The position numbers and the translations under genes are program-made. A stretch of 23,621 bases of DNA, from positions 1 to 23,621 of the forward strand of contig JANXRT010000016.1 in the NCBI GenBank assembly GCA_025356735.1, given 5' to 3'. This stretch comes from Acetobacteraceae bacterium (lineage in GTDB: Bacteria; Pseudomonadota; Alphaproteobacteria; Acetobacterales; Acetobacteraceae). The notes below the pieces were generated by a model. That model did not search any database. It had not been told where the DNA came from and saw only the letters and a list, made by a program, of their open reading frames with translations. Shown in pieces: positions 8,352 through 15,567 of this stretch; position 1 is the stretch's first letter; each line of letters starts with the position of its first letter.

Positions 8352-9688
8352 GCCAGGTCCAGCACGGCGCCAAGCTCTCGCATCGCAATGAAAAAATTCG
8401 GGAAGCTGGTGTCAATGAAGGCGCCATCGTCGATCCGGACCGCTTGCGCGGTGCCTTGCCCCAGCACCAGCGCGCCCATCGCGATCCGGTGGTCCATATG
8501 AGTGGCGACCAGTCCGCCGCCGCCAGGAGGGCCGCCGGTGCCGTGCACGATCAGGTCGTCACCCTCGATCTCGACGGCAACGCCGTTACCGGACAGCATC
8601 GCGGCGGTGGCGGCAAGGCGGTCGCTTTCCTTGACGCGCAGCTCGCCCAAGCCGCGCAGCCGGGTGTTGCCGGCGGCAAAGGCGGCAATCACGGCGAGAA
8701 TTGGGTACTCGTCGATCATGCTGGGCGCGCGCTCGGGCGGCACGTCGATCGCGCGCAGCGCACCGTGGGATACGACGAGGTCGCCGACCGGCTCGCCGCC
8801 GGCGATCCGGCGGTTTTCGACGGCGATGTCGGCACCCATCTCGGCGAGGCAGGCGAGCAGCCCGGTGCGCAGCGGGTTGAGGCCGACGCCATTGAGCCGC
8901 ACACGCGATCCCGGCACCAGCAGGGCTGCCGCCAAGGGGAAAGCCGCCGACGACGGATCGCCGGGCACGTCGACATTGGCGCCGAGCAGCTCGGGCTGGC
9001 CGGTGAGATGGATGATGCGGCCGGCGCCCGACGCCTCCACTATGACTTCCGCGCCGAAATGCTTGAGCATGTTTTCGGAATGATCGCGCGTCGCCTCCGG
9101 CTCGGTGACCCGGGTGATGCCCCGCGCGTTCAGCCCGGCCAGCAGGATCGCTGACTTCACCTGCGCCGAGGCGACCGGAAGGGTGTATTCCAGCGGCAGG
9201 CAATCGACCGCGCCCTCGATCGCCAGCGGCAGCCGCCCGCCTTCCCGCGACGTGAACCGCGCGCCGGTGGCGGCCAGCGGATCGGTCACCCGACGCATCG
9301 GCCGGCCGCGCAGGCTGGCATCGCCGGTCATCACGGAGAAGATCGGGTGGCTCGCCAGAATGCCGCACAGCAGCCGTGCCGCGGTGCCCGAGTTGCCCAT
9401 GTCGAGCACGTCGGCCGGCTCGACCAGCCCGCCGATGCCGCGACCCGCCACGCTCCATCGGCCGTCGCCGTGGTTTTCGATGTCGGCGCCGAGCAGCCGC
9501 ATCGCCTGCGCGGTGCGCAGCACGTCCTCGCCCTCCAGCAGCCCGGTGATGCGGGTCTCGCCGACCGCCAGGGCGCCGAACATCAGCGCCCGGTGGCTGA
9601 TCGACTTGTCGCCGGGTATCGCCATCGTGCCGCGCAGCCCGGCCGGCGGCCGGCGGGAGGTCATGGGCCTCGTCATGTCCGCGTTCAT
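8348..9688 (-). CDS. aroA: 3-Phosphoshikimate 1-carboxyvinyltransferase (EPSP synthase)
   Basis: AroA joins phosphoenolpyruvate to shikimate-3-phosphate on the way to chorismate. From ATG 9688 the product is 446 residues. It has PGDKSISHRALMFGALAVGETRITGLLEGEDV (from residue 25), which resembles the alphaproteobacterial/CP4-like class more than the E. coli class, then GNSGTAARLL (99-107) and the signature LRVKESDRLAATA near the C-terminus. The position where the CP4 enzyme has Ala is Gly101 here, the ordinary residue. ATG codons at 9676 and 9664 are alternative starts; 9688 is preferred because AGGA and GGAC lie just upstream, but this is not certain. The stop overlaps cmk. Confidence 0.95.
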   Translation of the reverse strand: MNADMTRPMTSRRPPAGLRGTMAIPGDKSISHRALMFGALAVGETRITGLLEGEDVLRTAQAMRLLGADIENHGDGRWSVAGRGIGGLVEPADVLDMGNSGTAARLLCGILASHPIFSVMTGDASLRGRPMRRVTDPLAATGARFTSREGGRLPLAIEGAVDCLPLEYTLPVASAQVKSAILLAGLNARGITRVTEPEATRDHSENMLKHFGAEVIVEASGAGRIIHLTGQPELLGANVDVPGDPSSAAFPLAAALLVPGSRVRLNGVGLNPLRTGLLACLAEMGADIAVENRRIAGGEPVGDLVVSHGALRAIDVPPERAPSMIDEYPILAVIAAFAAGNTRLRGLGELRVKESDRLAATAAMLSGNGVAVEIEGDDLIVHGTGGPPGGGGLVATHMDHRIAMGALVLGQGTAQAVRIDDGAFIDTSFPNFFIAMRELGAVLDLA

Positions 9689-9841
9689 CCTGTCCTGTCC
9701 AAGTGCGACGGCGCGCGTTAGCACGACCTTCATGGGTTTGACAGAAAGACCAGTTTGACAGCGGGTGCGCGCGATGGCATGGCCGCGCACCGCGGTTCGG
9801 CCGACCGGCTTTCCGCCCTCCTGCTTTACGAGGCCTCCGTC
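9689..9841. other. Divergent intergenic region between aroA and the FYDLN-acid gene
   Basis: This 153-base gap must hold the promoters for two divergent transcripts. Two perfect TTGACA hexamers occur on the plus strand at 9738-9743 and 9755-9760, 17 bases apart, each within a GTTTGACAG context. Neither is followed at 16-18 bases by a convincing -10 element, so they may be a repeated binding site instead of, or in addition to, a -35 box. No tRNA is present, although a tRNA gene occupies this gap in some alphaproteobacteria (recalled, not checked). A GAGG ribosome binding site precedes the plus-strand gene. Confidence 0.35.
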
Positions 9842-10183
9842 ATGGCGAAGCCAGAACTCGGCACCAAGCGCGTCTGCGTCTCCTGCGGCGCGCGCTTCTA
9901 CGACATGACCCGCGCGCCCGCTTTGTGCCCGAAATGCGGCACCGAGCAGCCGATCGAGCAGCCCCGCGCGCGGCGCATCGGCGGCAACGTCGCCGAGGAG
10001 AAGCGGGTCAAGAAACCGGCCCCGGCGCCAGGCGTGGAGGACGGGGAAGGCGAGGCGGATGTCGTCGAGGATGCCGAGGACGAGGACGTGCTGGAAGACA
10101 CCTCGGACCTCGAGGACGATGCCGACGCGATCGGCGCCGACATCCCCGAGGTCGAGCCGCACGGGGACGACGTGGAGCGCTGA
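9842..10183 (+). CDS. TIGR02300 / FYDLN-acid family small zinc-ribbon protein
   Basis: The 113-residue protein starts MAKPELGTKRVCVSCGARFYDM, with two CxxC pairs (Cys12/Cys15 and Cys29/Cys32) that should bind zinc, and the FYDM sequence corresponding to the family's FYDLN motif. A basic linker (about 45-60) is followed by an extremely acidic tail of Asp and Glu runs (about 63-112). Proteins of this type are common and of unknown function in alphaproteobacteria; the combination of zinc ribbon and acidic tail suggests a nucleic-acid- or protein-binding accessory, but that is inference. The ATG at 9842 is chosen for its GAGG upstream and because the family starts with M-x-K-P-E-x-G-x-K. It sits divergently next to aroA, a recurring position, and one base before the next gene. 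Confidence 0.85.
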   Translation: MAKPELGTKRVCVSCGARFYDMTRAPALCPKCGTEQPIEQPRARRIGGNVAEEKRVKKPAPAPGVEDGEGEADVVEDAEDEDVLEDTSDLEDDADAIGADIPEVEPHGDDVER

Positions 10184-10184
10184 G

Positions 10185-11198
10185 ATGTCGGACATGCCGG
10201 AAAGCGTCATCGCGGCGCGCGACGGGCGTATAGGCCGCCTCACGCTGAACCGACCGAAGACGCTCAACGCGCTCGATCTCGGGATGCTGCGCGCGATCGC
10301 CGGCGCGTTGGACAGCTGGCGCGACGATCCGCATGTCCATGCCGTGGTGATCGAGGGTGCCGGCGGGCGCGCCTTCTGCGCCGGCGGCGACATCCGCGCC
10401 ATCCGCCAGCTTTCCCTGGATGGCGACCGGGAGGGGGTGGAGACCTTCTTCGCCGAGGAATACGCGCTCAACCAGGCGATCGCCGAATACACGAAGCCAT
10501 ACATCGCCCTGGTCGATGGCATCTGCATGGGCGGCGGCATCGGTGTGTCGGTGCATGGCGGCTACCGGGTGGCGAGCGAGCACGCGATGTTCGCCATGCC
10601 GGAGACCGCGATCGGCTTCTTCCCCGACATCGGCGCCAGCTACTTCCTGCCGCGGCTGCCCGGCGCGCTCGGGCTGTTCCTTGGCCTCACCGGCACCCGC
10701 GTGCTGGGCGCGGACGCCGTGCATGCCGGCCTGGCCACGCACTTCACCCCGCGCGCCAGGTTGGCCGAGCTTGTGGCGGCGCTAGCCCAGGATGGCCCGG
10801 CAGCGCTTGGGCGCTTCGCCGAAACCCTGCCGCCGAGCACGCTGGACGCCGACCGGCCTGCGATCGAGCAGTGCTTCGCCGCCGGCAGCGTGGCCGACAT
10901 CTTTACCCGGCTGGAGCGGACCCCGGGCGAGTGGGCGTCTCGAACCTTGGAGACGCTGCGCGGCATGTCGCCGTCGGCGCTGCTGTGGTCGTTGCGCATC
11001 ATCGTCGAGGGCGCCGACCGCAGCCTGGGCCAGTGCCTGGCCGCCGAGTTGGCGCTGACCCGGACCGCCACAAGCAACGGCGAGTTCCTGGAGGGCGTGC
11101 GCGCCATGGTGGTGGACAAGGACCGCCAGCCCAAATGGCAGCCGCCCCGGCTGGAGGACGTTGATCCTGCCGTGATCGAGGCGATGTTTCATAAGTAA
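10185..11198 (+). CDS. Enoyl-CoA hydratase/isomerase family, 3-hydroxyisobutyryl-CoA hydrolase type
   Basis: The 337-residue crotonase-fold enzyme most resembles 3-hydroxyisobutyryl-CoA hydrolase of valine catabolism. Seen: LNRPKTLNAL (21-30), the oxyanion-hole segment GRAFCAGGDIRA (61-72), DGICMGGGIG (111-120), and MPETAIGFFPDIGASYFLPRL (from 138), where Glu140 and Asp148 match the catalytic residues of that subfamily. The C-terminal 'EFLEGVRA...DKDRQPKW' segment is also typical of it. Simple enoyl-CoA hydratases are shorter (about 260 residues) and lack this end. The ATG at 10185 follows the previous stop by one base with GGAG upstream. Other valine-degradation genes are not in the window, so the substrate is inferred from sequence only. 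It ends at TAA 11196-11198, at the edge of palindromic copy C. Confidence 0.87.
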   Translation: MSDMPESVIAARDGRIGRLTLNRPKTLNALDLGMLRAIAGALDSWRDDPHVHAVVIEGAGGRAFCAGGDIRAIRQLSLDGDREGVETFFAEEYALNQAIAEYTKPYIALVDGICMGGGIGVSVHGGYRVASEHAMFAMPETAIGFFPDIGASYFLPRLPGALGLFLGLTGTRVLGADAVHAGLATHFTPRARLAELVAALAQDGPAALGRFAETLPPSTLDADRPAIEQCFAAGSVADIFTRLERTPGEWASRTLETLRGMSPSALLWSLRIIVEGADRSLGQCLAAELALTRTATSNGEFLEGVRAMVVDKDRQPKWQPPRLEDVDPAVIEAMFHK

Positions 11199-11434
11199 GC
11201 GATGGGGCTCTCCCTCCGCAGGCCTTCCAACTGGCCGAAGGCGGCCAGTTGGAACCTTTGCCTGCTACGCCCCAAACCCCGCCGGGGTAGCGCCCCGGGG
11301 CGCATCGGTTAAGCGCCTGCCGCGTTCGGGGTCTGCTTAACGCCGTAGGCGTTAACCTTCGTATCCTCCCAACTTGCGGATGCGCACCCGGGCGCTAGCC
11401 GGGCGGGGTATGGGGCAGAGCCCCATGCTTACTT
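11193..11434. repeat. Palindrome-rich intergenic block with terminal inverted repeats, copy C
   Basis: The roughly 290 bases between the hydrolase and the MFS gene contain no gene. The block starts AAGTAAGCGATGGGGCTCT and ends with the near-exact inverse, AGAGCCCCATGCTTACTT (11417-11434), so it is flanked by inverted repeats of about 18 bases with one extra base on the left. Inside are a 13-bp perfect hairpin (separate entry), CGGGG/CCCCG arms near 11283-11297, TTAACGCC/GGCGTTAA (11337-11344, 11348-11355) and other GC palindromes. The TAA stop of the upstream gene lies within the left inverted repeat. The layout resembles a small non-autonomous repeat element, but no target duplication or transposase is visible. 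Confidence 0.6.
11225..11254 (+). repeat. Perfect 13-bp hairpin with four-base loop
   Basis: TTCCAACTGGCCG (11225-11237) and CGGCCAGTTGGAA (11242-11254) are exact inverse complements around the loop AAGG. It lies 27 bases after the hydrolase stop codon. It is the strongest simple hairpin in the window and could terminate or protect the hydrolase mRNA. No run of T follows (CCTTTGCCTG), so a classical intrinsic terminator is doubtful. Confidence 0.7.
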
Positions 11435-11437
11435 TTT
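11410..11437 (+). terminator. Possible intrinsic terminator upstream of the MFS gene
   Basis: ATGGGGC (11410-11416) and GCCCCAT (11420-11426) form a 7-bp stem with a three-base loop, followed by GCTTAC and then TTTTT (11433-11437). The T-run is six bases from the stem, further than ideal. It is also the right-hand end of palindromic copy C. It would stop read-through from the upstream hydrolase before the MFS gene. Confidence 0.35.
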
Positions 11438-11489
11438 ATTCCCAAAGCCCCCCATCCGTGGAATGCTGGCGAAAAGTCCGGAGCGGGAA

Positions 11490-12728
11490 ATGTCGGCGGC
11501 GGTAATGGCTGAGCACAGCATAGAGACCCGGACCTCCTGGATCACCGCCTGCGTCGCGCTGGCGATCCTTTCGGTGTCCTACGGCGCGCCGTTGGTTGCG
11601 GTTGTGGCGCTGAAGCCGATCGCCGCCGAGCTCGGGGTGGCGCGTTCGGCCCCGACGCTGGCCGGTTCGTTCGCCTATCTCGGGGCCGGTTTCGGGGGCA
11701 TCCTGATGGGTTGGACGGCGGAGCGCATCGGGCCGCGTCCGGTGGTGATGTTCGGGTCGTGCATGATCGGGCTGGGCTTGTTCGTTTCCAGCCTGGGCGG
11801 GCTGACCACGATCTATGTCGGCCATGGCATCCTGATGGGATTGTTCGGCGCATCGTGTATCTTCGCGCCGATGATGACCTACGTGTCGCGCTGGTTCGAC
11901 CATCGGCGCGGAACGGCGGTCGCGCTGATCTCGTCGGGCCAATACATCGCCGGGGCAATCTGGCCGGCCTTGTTCCAGGTCCTGATCGACCGCATCGGCT
12001 GGCGGCAGACGATGGAGACCTACGCGGTGTTCCTGGTTTGCGCCATCCTGCCGCTGGCCATCCTCTTCCTGCGCCGGCCGCCCGAGCATGCCGCGGCCGG
12101 CAGCGCCGCCGCCGGTCCGCTGCCAGGCCGGCCGGTGCTCGGGCTGTCGGCCAACTTCGTGCTCGGCACCATGGCGGTGGCGACGTTCTTCTGCTGCATC
12201 ACGATGGCGATGCCGCTTTCGCACCTTGTGGCGTTCTGCTCCGACCTCGGCTTCGCCTCCTCGCACGGGCCGGCGATGCTGTCGCTGCTGCTCGCCTGCG
12301 CCTTCTTCGCGCGCCAGTTCTGGGGCTGGCTGTCGGACCGCATCGGTGGCCTGCGCACCGTGCTGGCGACCTCGGCCTGCCAGATGCTGGCGATGAGCCT
12401 GTTCCTGACGACGCAGAACGAGGTTGGCCTGTTCACCATCTCGGCGGCGTTCGGCTTCGGCTTCGCCGGGCTGATCCCGGGGTATGTCATGGCGGTGCGG
12501 GAGTTGTTCCCGGCGCGCGAGGCCAGCTGGCGGGTGCCGGTGATCCTGTTCATGGGCCTGGCCGGCATGGCCGGCGGCGGCTGGCTGGCCGGGGCGATGT
12601 ATGACCAGTATGGCTATTACGCGCCGGCGTTCGTCGCCGGGGTGGCGGCGAACTGTGTCAACCTGGTGCTGATCGGCTCGCTGGTCTGGCGCCAAAGCCA
12701 GACCAGCTGGCGGCATGCCTACGCGTGA
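11490..12728 (+). CDS. Major facilitator superfamily transporter
   Basis: From ATG 11490 the product is 412 residues with about twelve hydrophobic segments in two six-helix halves separated by a hydrophilic loop (about residues 190-215, LRRPPEHAAAGSAAAG). The MFS motif between helices 2 and 3 is present as GWTAERIGPRPV, and a second-half copy is seen as GWLSDRIGGLRTV. Resemblance is to the monocarboxylate/oxalate-formate-like group of MFS proteins, so a small organic anion is a reasonable guess; the substrate is unknown. An in-frame ATG at 11463 would add nine residues, but GGAG lies seven bases before 11490. The gene converges on an EamA transporter; the stop codons are four bases apart. Confidence 0.85.
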   Translation: MSAAVMAEHSIETRTSWITACVALAILSVSYGAPLVAVVALKPIAAELGVARSAPTLAGSFAYLGAGFGGILMGWTAERIGPRPVVMFGSCMIGLGLFVSSLGGLTTIYVGHGILMGLFGASCIFAPMMTYVSRWFDHRRGTAVALISSGQYIAGAIWPALFQVLIDRIGWRQTMETYAVFLVCAILPLAILFLRRPPEHAAAGSAAAGPLPGRPVLGLSANFVLGTMAVATFFCCITMAMPLSHLVAFCSDLGFASSHGPAMLSLLLACAFFARQFWGWLSDRIGGLRTVLATSACQMLAMSLFLTTQNEVGLFTISAAFGFGFAGLIPGYVMAVRELFPAREASWRVPVILFMGLAGMAGGGWLAGAMYDQYGYYAPAFVAGVAANCVNLVLIGSLVWRQSQTSWRHAYA

Positions 12729-12732
12729 CAGG

Positions 12733-13641
12733 CTACAAACGGGCCAGCAGTATCAGCAAGACGCCGCCGACGATCAAGCCAAGGCCCAACACGTCGGAAC
12801 GCTTCATCTGCTCCTTCAGGTAGAACCGGCTGAACAGCAGGGTAAAAATCATTTCCACCTGGCCGATCGAGCGCACCAGTGCCACGGGCGCCATGGCGAA
12901 GGCGGTGAACCAGCAGGCCGAGCCGCAGGCCGACAGAGCGCCGACCCACATCGAGCTGCGCCAGGTGCTCAGCGCCTTTCGAAAGGCAGCCGGCTCGCGC
13001 ACCAGCAGATAGGAGCCCTGCATCGCCGTCTGCATGGTGTTGGTGACCGCCAGGCCGAACAGCGCCCGCAGCACCAGGCTGGGACCCTCCAGCGACTGGT
13101 TGGCCAGCTTGACGAAGATCGTGGTGAAGGCAAACACGAAGCCGGCGCTGAGGCCGCAGATCGCCGCCGGCTGCACGGTGGCGGCGAGGAATTCCCTCGG
13201 TTTGAGGCCGCGCCCGGCGAGCGACAGCGTCATCACGCCGACCAGTCCCAGGCCGATGCCGGCCCAGGCCAGCGCGCGCAGCGACTCGCCCAGCACCAGC
13301 AACGCGATGATCGCCGCCTGCGCCGCCTCGGTCTTGGCGTAGGCGGTGCCGACCGCGAAGCTGCGATAGCCGAACGCCATGATCAGCAGGTTGGTGGCAA
13401 CGATCTGGAACAGCCCGCCCAGCGCGCAATAGAGCAGGAAGTTCCGGGTGACCGCAGGCAGCGCCAGGTCGTTGGCCAGCCTCCAGCCGCCAAGCAGGGC
13501 GAAGGCGACCGGCACGCCATAGAGGAAGCGCACGAAGCCGGCGCCGTTGATCGACAGCAGCCCGCGCAGCTTCTGCTGCATGGCGGTGCGCCAGGTCTGC
13601 AGCAGCGCCGCCACGACGGTTATCGGTATCCATAGTTCCAT
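12733..13641 (-). CDS. EamA/DMT superfamily transporter
   Basis: The 302-residue protein consists almost wholly of hydrophobic segments, about ten helices forming two EamA-type repeats. Characteristic parts are FLLYCALGGLFQIVATNLLIMAF, GTAYAKTEAAQAAIIALLVLGESL, where a helix-4/5 Glu precedes the end of the first repeat, and VRSIGQVEMIFTLLFSRFYLKEQM followed by a final hydrophobic helix in the second repeat. DMT proteins export or import metabolites such as amino acids or nucleotide sugars; the substrate cannot be told. ATG 13641 is chosen because MELWIPITVVAALLQ starts the first helix directly and the longer frame upstream has no homologous features. Its promoter must lie in the 123-base gap shared with the divergent SIMPL-domain gene. 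Confidence 0.82.
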   Translation of the reverse strand: MELWIPITVVAALLQTWRTAMQQKLRGLLSINGAGFVRFLYGVPVAFALLGGWRLANDLALPAVTRNFLLYCALGGLFQIVATNLLIMAFGYRSFAVGTAYAKTEAAQAAIIALLVLGESLRALAWAGIGLGLVGVMTLSLAGRGLKPREFLAATVQPAAICGLSAGFVFAFTTIFVKLANQSLEGPSLVLRALFGLAVTNTMQTAMQGSYLLVREPAAFRKALSTWRSSMWVGALSACGSACWFTAFAMAPVALVRSIGQVEMIFTLLFSRFYLKEQMKRSDVLGLGLIVGGVLLILLARL

Positions 13642-13670
13642 CGAGCGTCCAGTTGGGTTCGCCGAAGCGT

Positions 13671-13690
13671 CGGGGTTGGCGGCAACCCCG
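13671..13690. repeat. Perfect 8-bp inverted repeat in a divergent promoter region
   Basis: CGGGGTTG (13671-13678) and CAACCCCG (13683-13690) are exact inverse complements around GCGG, 30 bases upstream of the EamA start and 75 bases upstream of the SIMPL-domain start. It could be an operator for one or both genes or a leader hairpin. No clear -35/-10 pair was found in this gap. Confidence 0.4.
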
Positions 13691-13764
13691 TCAACCGGCG
13701 TCGGCTTGCCGGCGCATTGCCGGCGCGGCACCCTGCCTAAACTTGGAGAGGCGAGAAACACGGG

Positions 13765-14436
13765 ATGCATGCCGTTCGGTTTGGCCTGGCCGGCTTTTTG
13801 GCTGTGGTGCCGCTCGCGGCCTGGGCGCAGACGGTCCTGCGGTTGGCTGAGACGGTGACCGTGCTGGTGCATCCCGACGAGCTTTCGGCCAGCCTGCGCG
13901 CCGAGGCTACTTCCGCCACCGCCGCCGAGGCGCAGAGCCGCGTGAATGCCGCCGTTGCCGGTGCTATCGTCCGTGCCAAGGCAGCCGCCGGGGTGACCGT
14001 CGCGACCGGCGGCTACAACGTCTGGCATGTGGCGCCGACGCCGCAGGACCGCACCGACCATTGGCAGGCGGCCCAGTCGCTGGAGCTGAAAAGCCAGGAT
14101 GCCGCGGTTCTGCTGCCGCTCGTCGGCAACCTGCAGCATGGCGGGTTGGCGGTTGGCCGGCTGTCCTGGGGCTTGTCGCCGGACGTTGCCGCGAAGGCTC
14201 GGTCCGAAGCGACCAGGCAGGCGATCGCCGGGCTGCGCGGCCGGGCCGATGCTGCGGCGGCGCTGATCGGGATGAGCTTCGATCGGTTTTCTGAAATCCG
14301 TCTGGACAGCATGCGGCCGCAGCCGAACCAGCCGCGCATGATGGCGGCGAAGATGGATGCCCCACCCAACGCCGAGGCCGAGGATGTTTCCGTCGCCGCC
14401 ACGGCCGAAGCCGACGTGCTGCTAAAGCCGCGCTAA
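13765..14436 (+). CDS. Secreted SIMPL-domain (DUF541) protein
   Basis: The 223-residue product has a signal peptide: a short basic start, a hydrophobic core (about 7-19) and a likely cleavage after AWA (residue 21). The mature part carries the SIMPL/DUF541 pattern: LRLAETVTVLVHPDELSASLRAEATS, an Ala-rich helix with the paired 'AAVAGAIVRAKAA', GVTVATGGYNVW, WQAAQSLELKSQD, and the second half KARSEATRQAIAGLRGRADAAA...FDRFSEIRLD. The fold usually starts with a Gly-rich strand and duplicated alpha/beta units. SIMPL proteins are periplasmic, in some cases linked to oxidative stress, but have no agreed function. The C-terminal about 25 residues are disordered-looking. It converges on rfaE1 across a 28-base palindromic gap. 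Confidence 0.82.
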   Translation: MHAVRFGLAGFLAVVPLAAWAQTVLRLAETVTVLVHPDELSASLRAEATSATAAEAQSRVNAAVAGAIVRAKAAAGVTVATGGYNVWHVAPTPQDRTDHWQAAQSLELKSQDAAVLLPLVGNLQHGGLAVGRLSWGLSPDVAAKARSEATRQAIAGLRGRADAAAALIGMSFDRFSEIRLDSMRPQPNQPRMMAAKMDAPPNAEAEDVSVAATAEADVLLKPR

Positions 14437-14467
14437 GTGAGGCGGGTCCGGGGCTGGCCCCGCCTTA
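14436..14467. terminator. Bidirectional terminator-like palindrome, copy D
   Basis: Between two convergent genes, AGGCGGG (14440-14446) can pair with CCCGCCT (14459-14465), or CGGGGC (14449-14454) with GCCCCG (14457-14462). The sequence GCGGGTCCGGGG...CCCCGCCTTAC matches the GCGGGTCCAGGG...CCCTGGCCTTAC end of copies A and B. The stop of rfaE1 (TAA, complement of 14465-14467) lies within the CCTTAC edge. It could serve both genes as a transcription end. Confidence 0.55.
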
Positions 14468-15505
14468 CTGACCGCTAGTCGCCTGCAAAGGCACCAGCTC
14501 GGCCAGCATGTCCGCCACGCTGGCAACCGCTATTCCCGGTTTGCCGACCGCGATGCCGGCGGCGATGTTGGACAGCCGCGCGGCAACGCCGATGTCCAGC
14601 CCCGCGGCCAGCCCCGCGGCCAGGGTCGCGGTGACGGTGTCGCCGACGCCGGCGAGGTCATAGACGGCGGCGGCCTCGGCGGGGAAATGGCGCACGCCCT
14701 CGTCGTTGAGCAGGGTCATGCCGTCGGAACCTCGGGTTACCAGCACGGCGCCGAAGGCGTGGCGTTGTCGCAGTGCCATGGCGGCGGCGATGATCTGGCG
14801 CTCGGTGTCGATGGGCATCGCCGTCGCCTGGGCAAGCTCGCGCCGGTTCGGGGTCACGATGTCGGCACCGGCATACGGGGAGTAGTCCTCCTCGCGGCTG
14901 TCGACCACGACGAGGCGGCCCGATTTGCGCGCGCTGGCGATCAGCAGGGCGGCGACGTCGCCGGAAAACAGGCCCTTGGCATAATCGGAGAGCACGGTCA
15001 CCGAGGTCGCCATCATGGCGTCACCGGCGATGCGCAGCATGCGTTCGAGCAACTTTGGATGGATTGCCGCGATGCGCTCGCGGTCGGCACGCAGCAGCTG
15101 CCGGCCATCGGCGATGTAGCGGGTTTTGACCGTGGTGGTGCGGCCGCCCTGCACCAGCAGCCAAGGCTCGACCCCGGGCTGGCCGCCGATCAGGCTGGTG
15201 AGGTCGGAGCCCGCCTGGTCGTCGCCGACCACCGAGACGAAGGCAACCGCGGCGCCCAGCGCGGTCAGGTTGCGGACCACGTTGCCGGCGCCCCCGGGGG
15301 TTGCGACCTCGCGCTCCTCGACCATGATCCCGCCGGGATATCCGGCCGACATGCCGATGGGCGCTTCCGGGCTGACATTTAGGACGGTGCCGTAGATGTA
15401 GCGGTCCAGCATCGCATCGCCGATGACTGTCACCGAGCCGCGCGACAGGCGGTCGACGGCGGCGACAAGGTCGGGAATGTCGGCACTCGGCACCATGCGG
15501 TTCAT
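14465..15505 (-). CDS. rfaE1: D-glycero-beta-D-manno-heptose-7-phosphate kinase (single-domain RfaE1)
   Basis: This 346-residue PfkB/ribokinase-family protein matches the kinase half of HldE: VTVIGDAMLDRYIYG (25-39), VSPEAPI, ATPGGAGNVVRNLTALGA, YSPYAGADIVTPNRREL, VLVTRGSDGM and the C-terminal anion-hole motif with the catalytic base at Asp289. It would phosphorylate heptose-7-phosphate at C1 in ADP-heptose synthesis for lipopolysaccharide. The protein ends after the kinase domain, so the adenylyltransferase domain (RfaE2) must be encoded elsewhere, as in many alphaproteobacteria. The C-terminal motif reads GVGDTV where GAGDTV is usual. ATG 15505 has AGGG at a suitable distance. A PPP-type phosphatase lies 62 bases upstream on the same strand; no other heptose genes are visible. 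Confidence 0.88.
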   Translation of the reverse strand: MNRMVPSADIPDLVAAVDRLSRGSVTVIGDAMLDRYIYGTVLNVSPEAPIGMSAGYPGGIMVEEREVATPGGAGNVVRNLTALGAAVAFVSVVGDDQAGSDLTSLIGGQPGVEPWLLVQGGRTTTVKTRYIADGRQLLRADRERIAAIHPKLLERMLRIAGDAMMATSVTVLSDYAKGLFSGDVAALLIASARKSGRLVVVDSREEDYSPYAGADIVTPNRRELAQATAMPIDTERQIIAAAMALRQRHAFGAVLVTRGSDGMTLLNDEGVRHFPAEAAAVYDLAGVGDTVTATLAAGLAAGLDIGVAARLSNIAAGIAVGKPGIAVASVADMLAELVPLQATSGQ

Positions 15506-15567
15506 CCTCTACGCCCTAACGCCATGCCTCCGGCGTTGCAAGGTTGCGCGCTGGCGGGCCGGCTGGC

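Noticed and set aside
9689..9841. Possible tRNA gene in the aroA divergent gap
   Set aside because: No cloverleaf, T-loop GTTCGANTC-type sequence or acceptor stem could be paired.
11199..11489. CRISPR array or structured non-coding RNA in the hydrolase-MFS gap
   Set aside because: The repeats are inverted, not regularly spaced direct repeats. A non-coding RNA is possible but no known family pattern or promoter was recognised.
11436..12716. Minus-strand open frame of about 426 codons opposite the MFS gene
   Set aside because: The product is His/Gln/Arg/Glu-rich without any domain pattern, whereas the plus strand encodes a clear twelve-helix transporter.
12728..12733. Terminator between the MFS and EamA genes
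   Set aside because: Only four bases separate the convergent stop codons, and no hairpin with a T-run was found there.
12715..13635. Plus-strand open frame opposite the EamA transporter
   Set aside because: Gln/Arg/Asp-rich, no motif; the minus strand encodes ten helices with EamA signatures.
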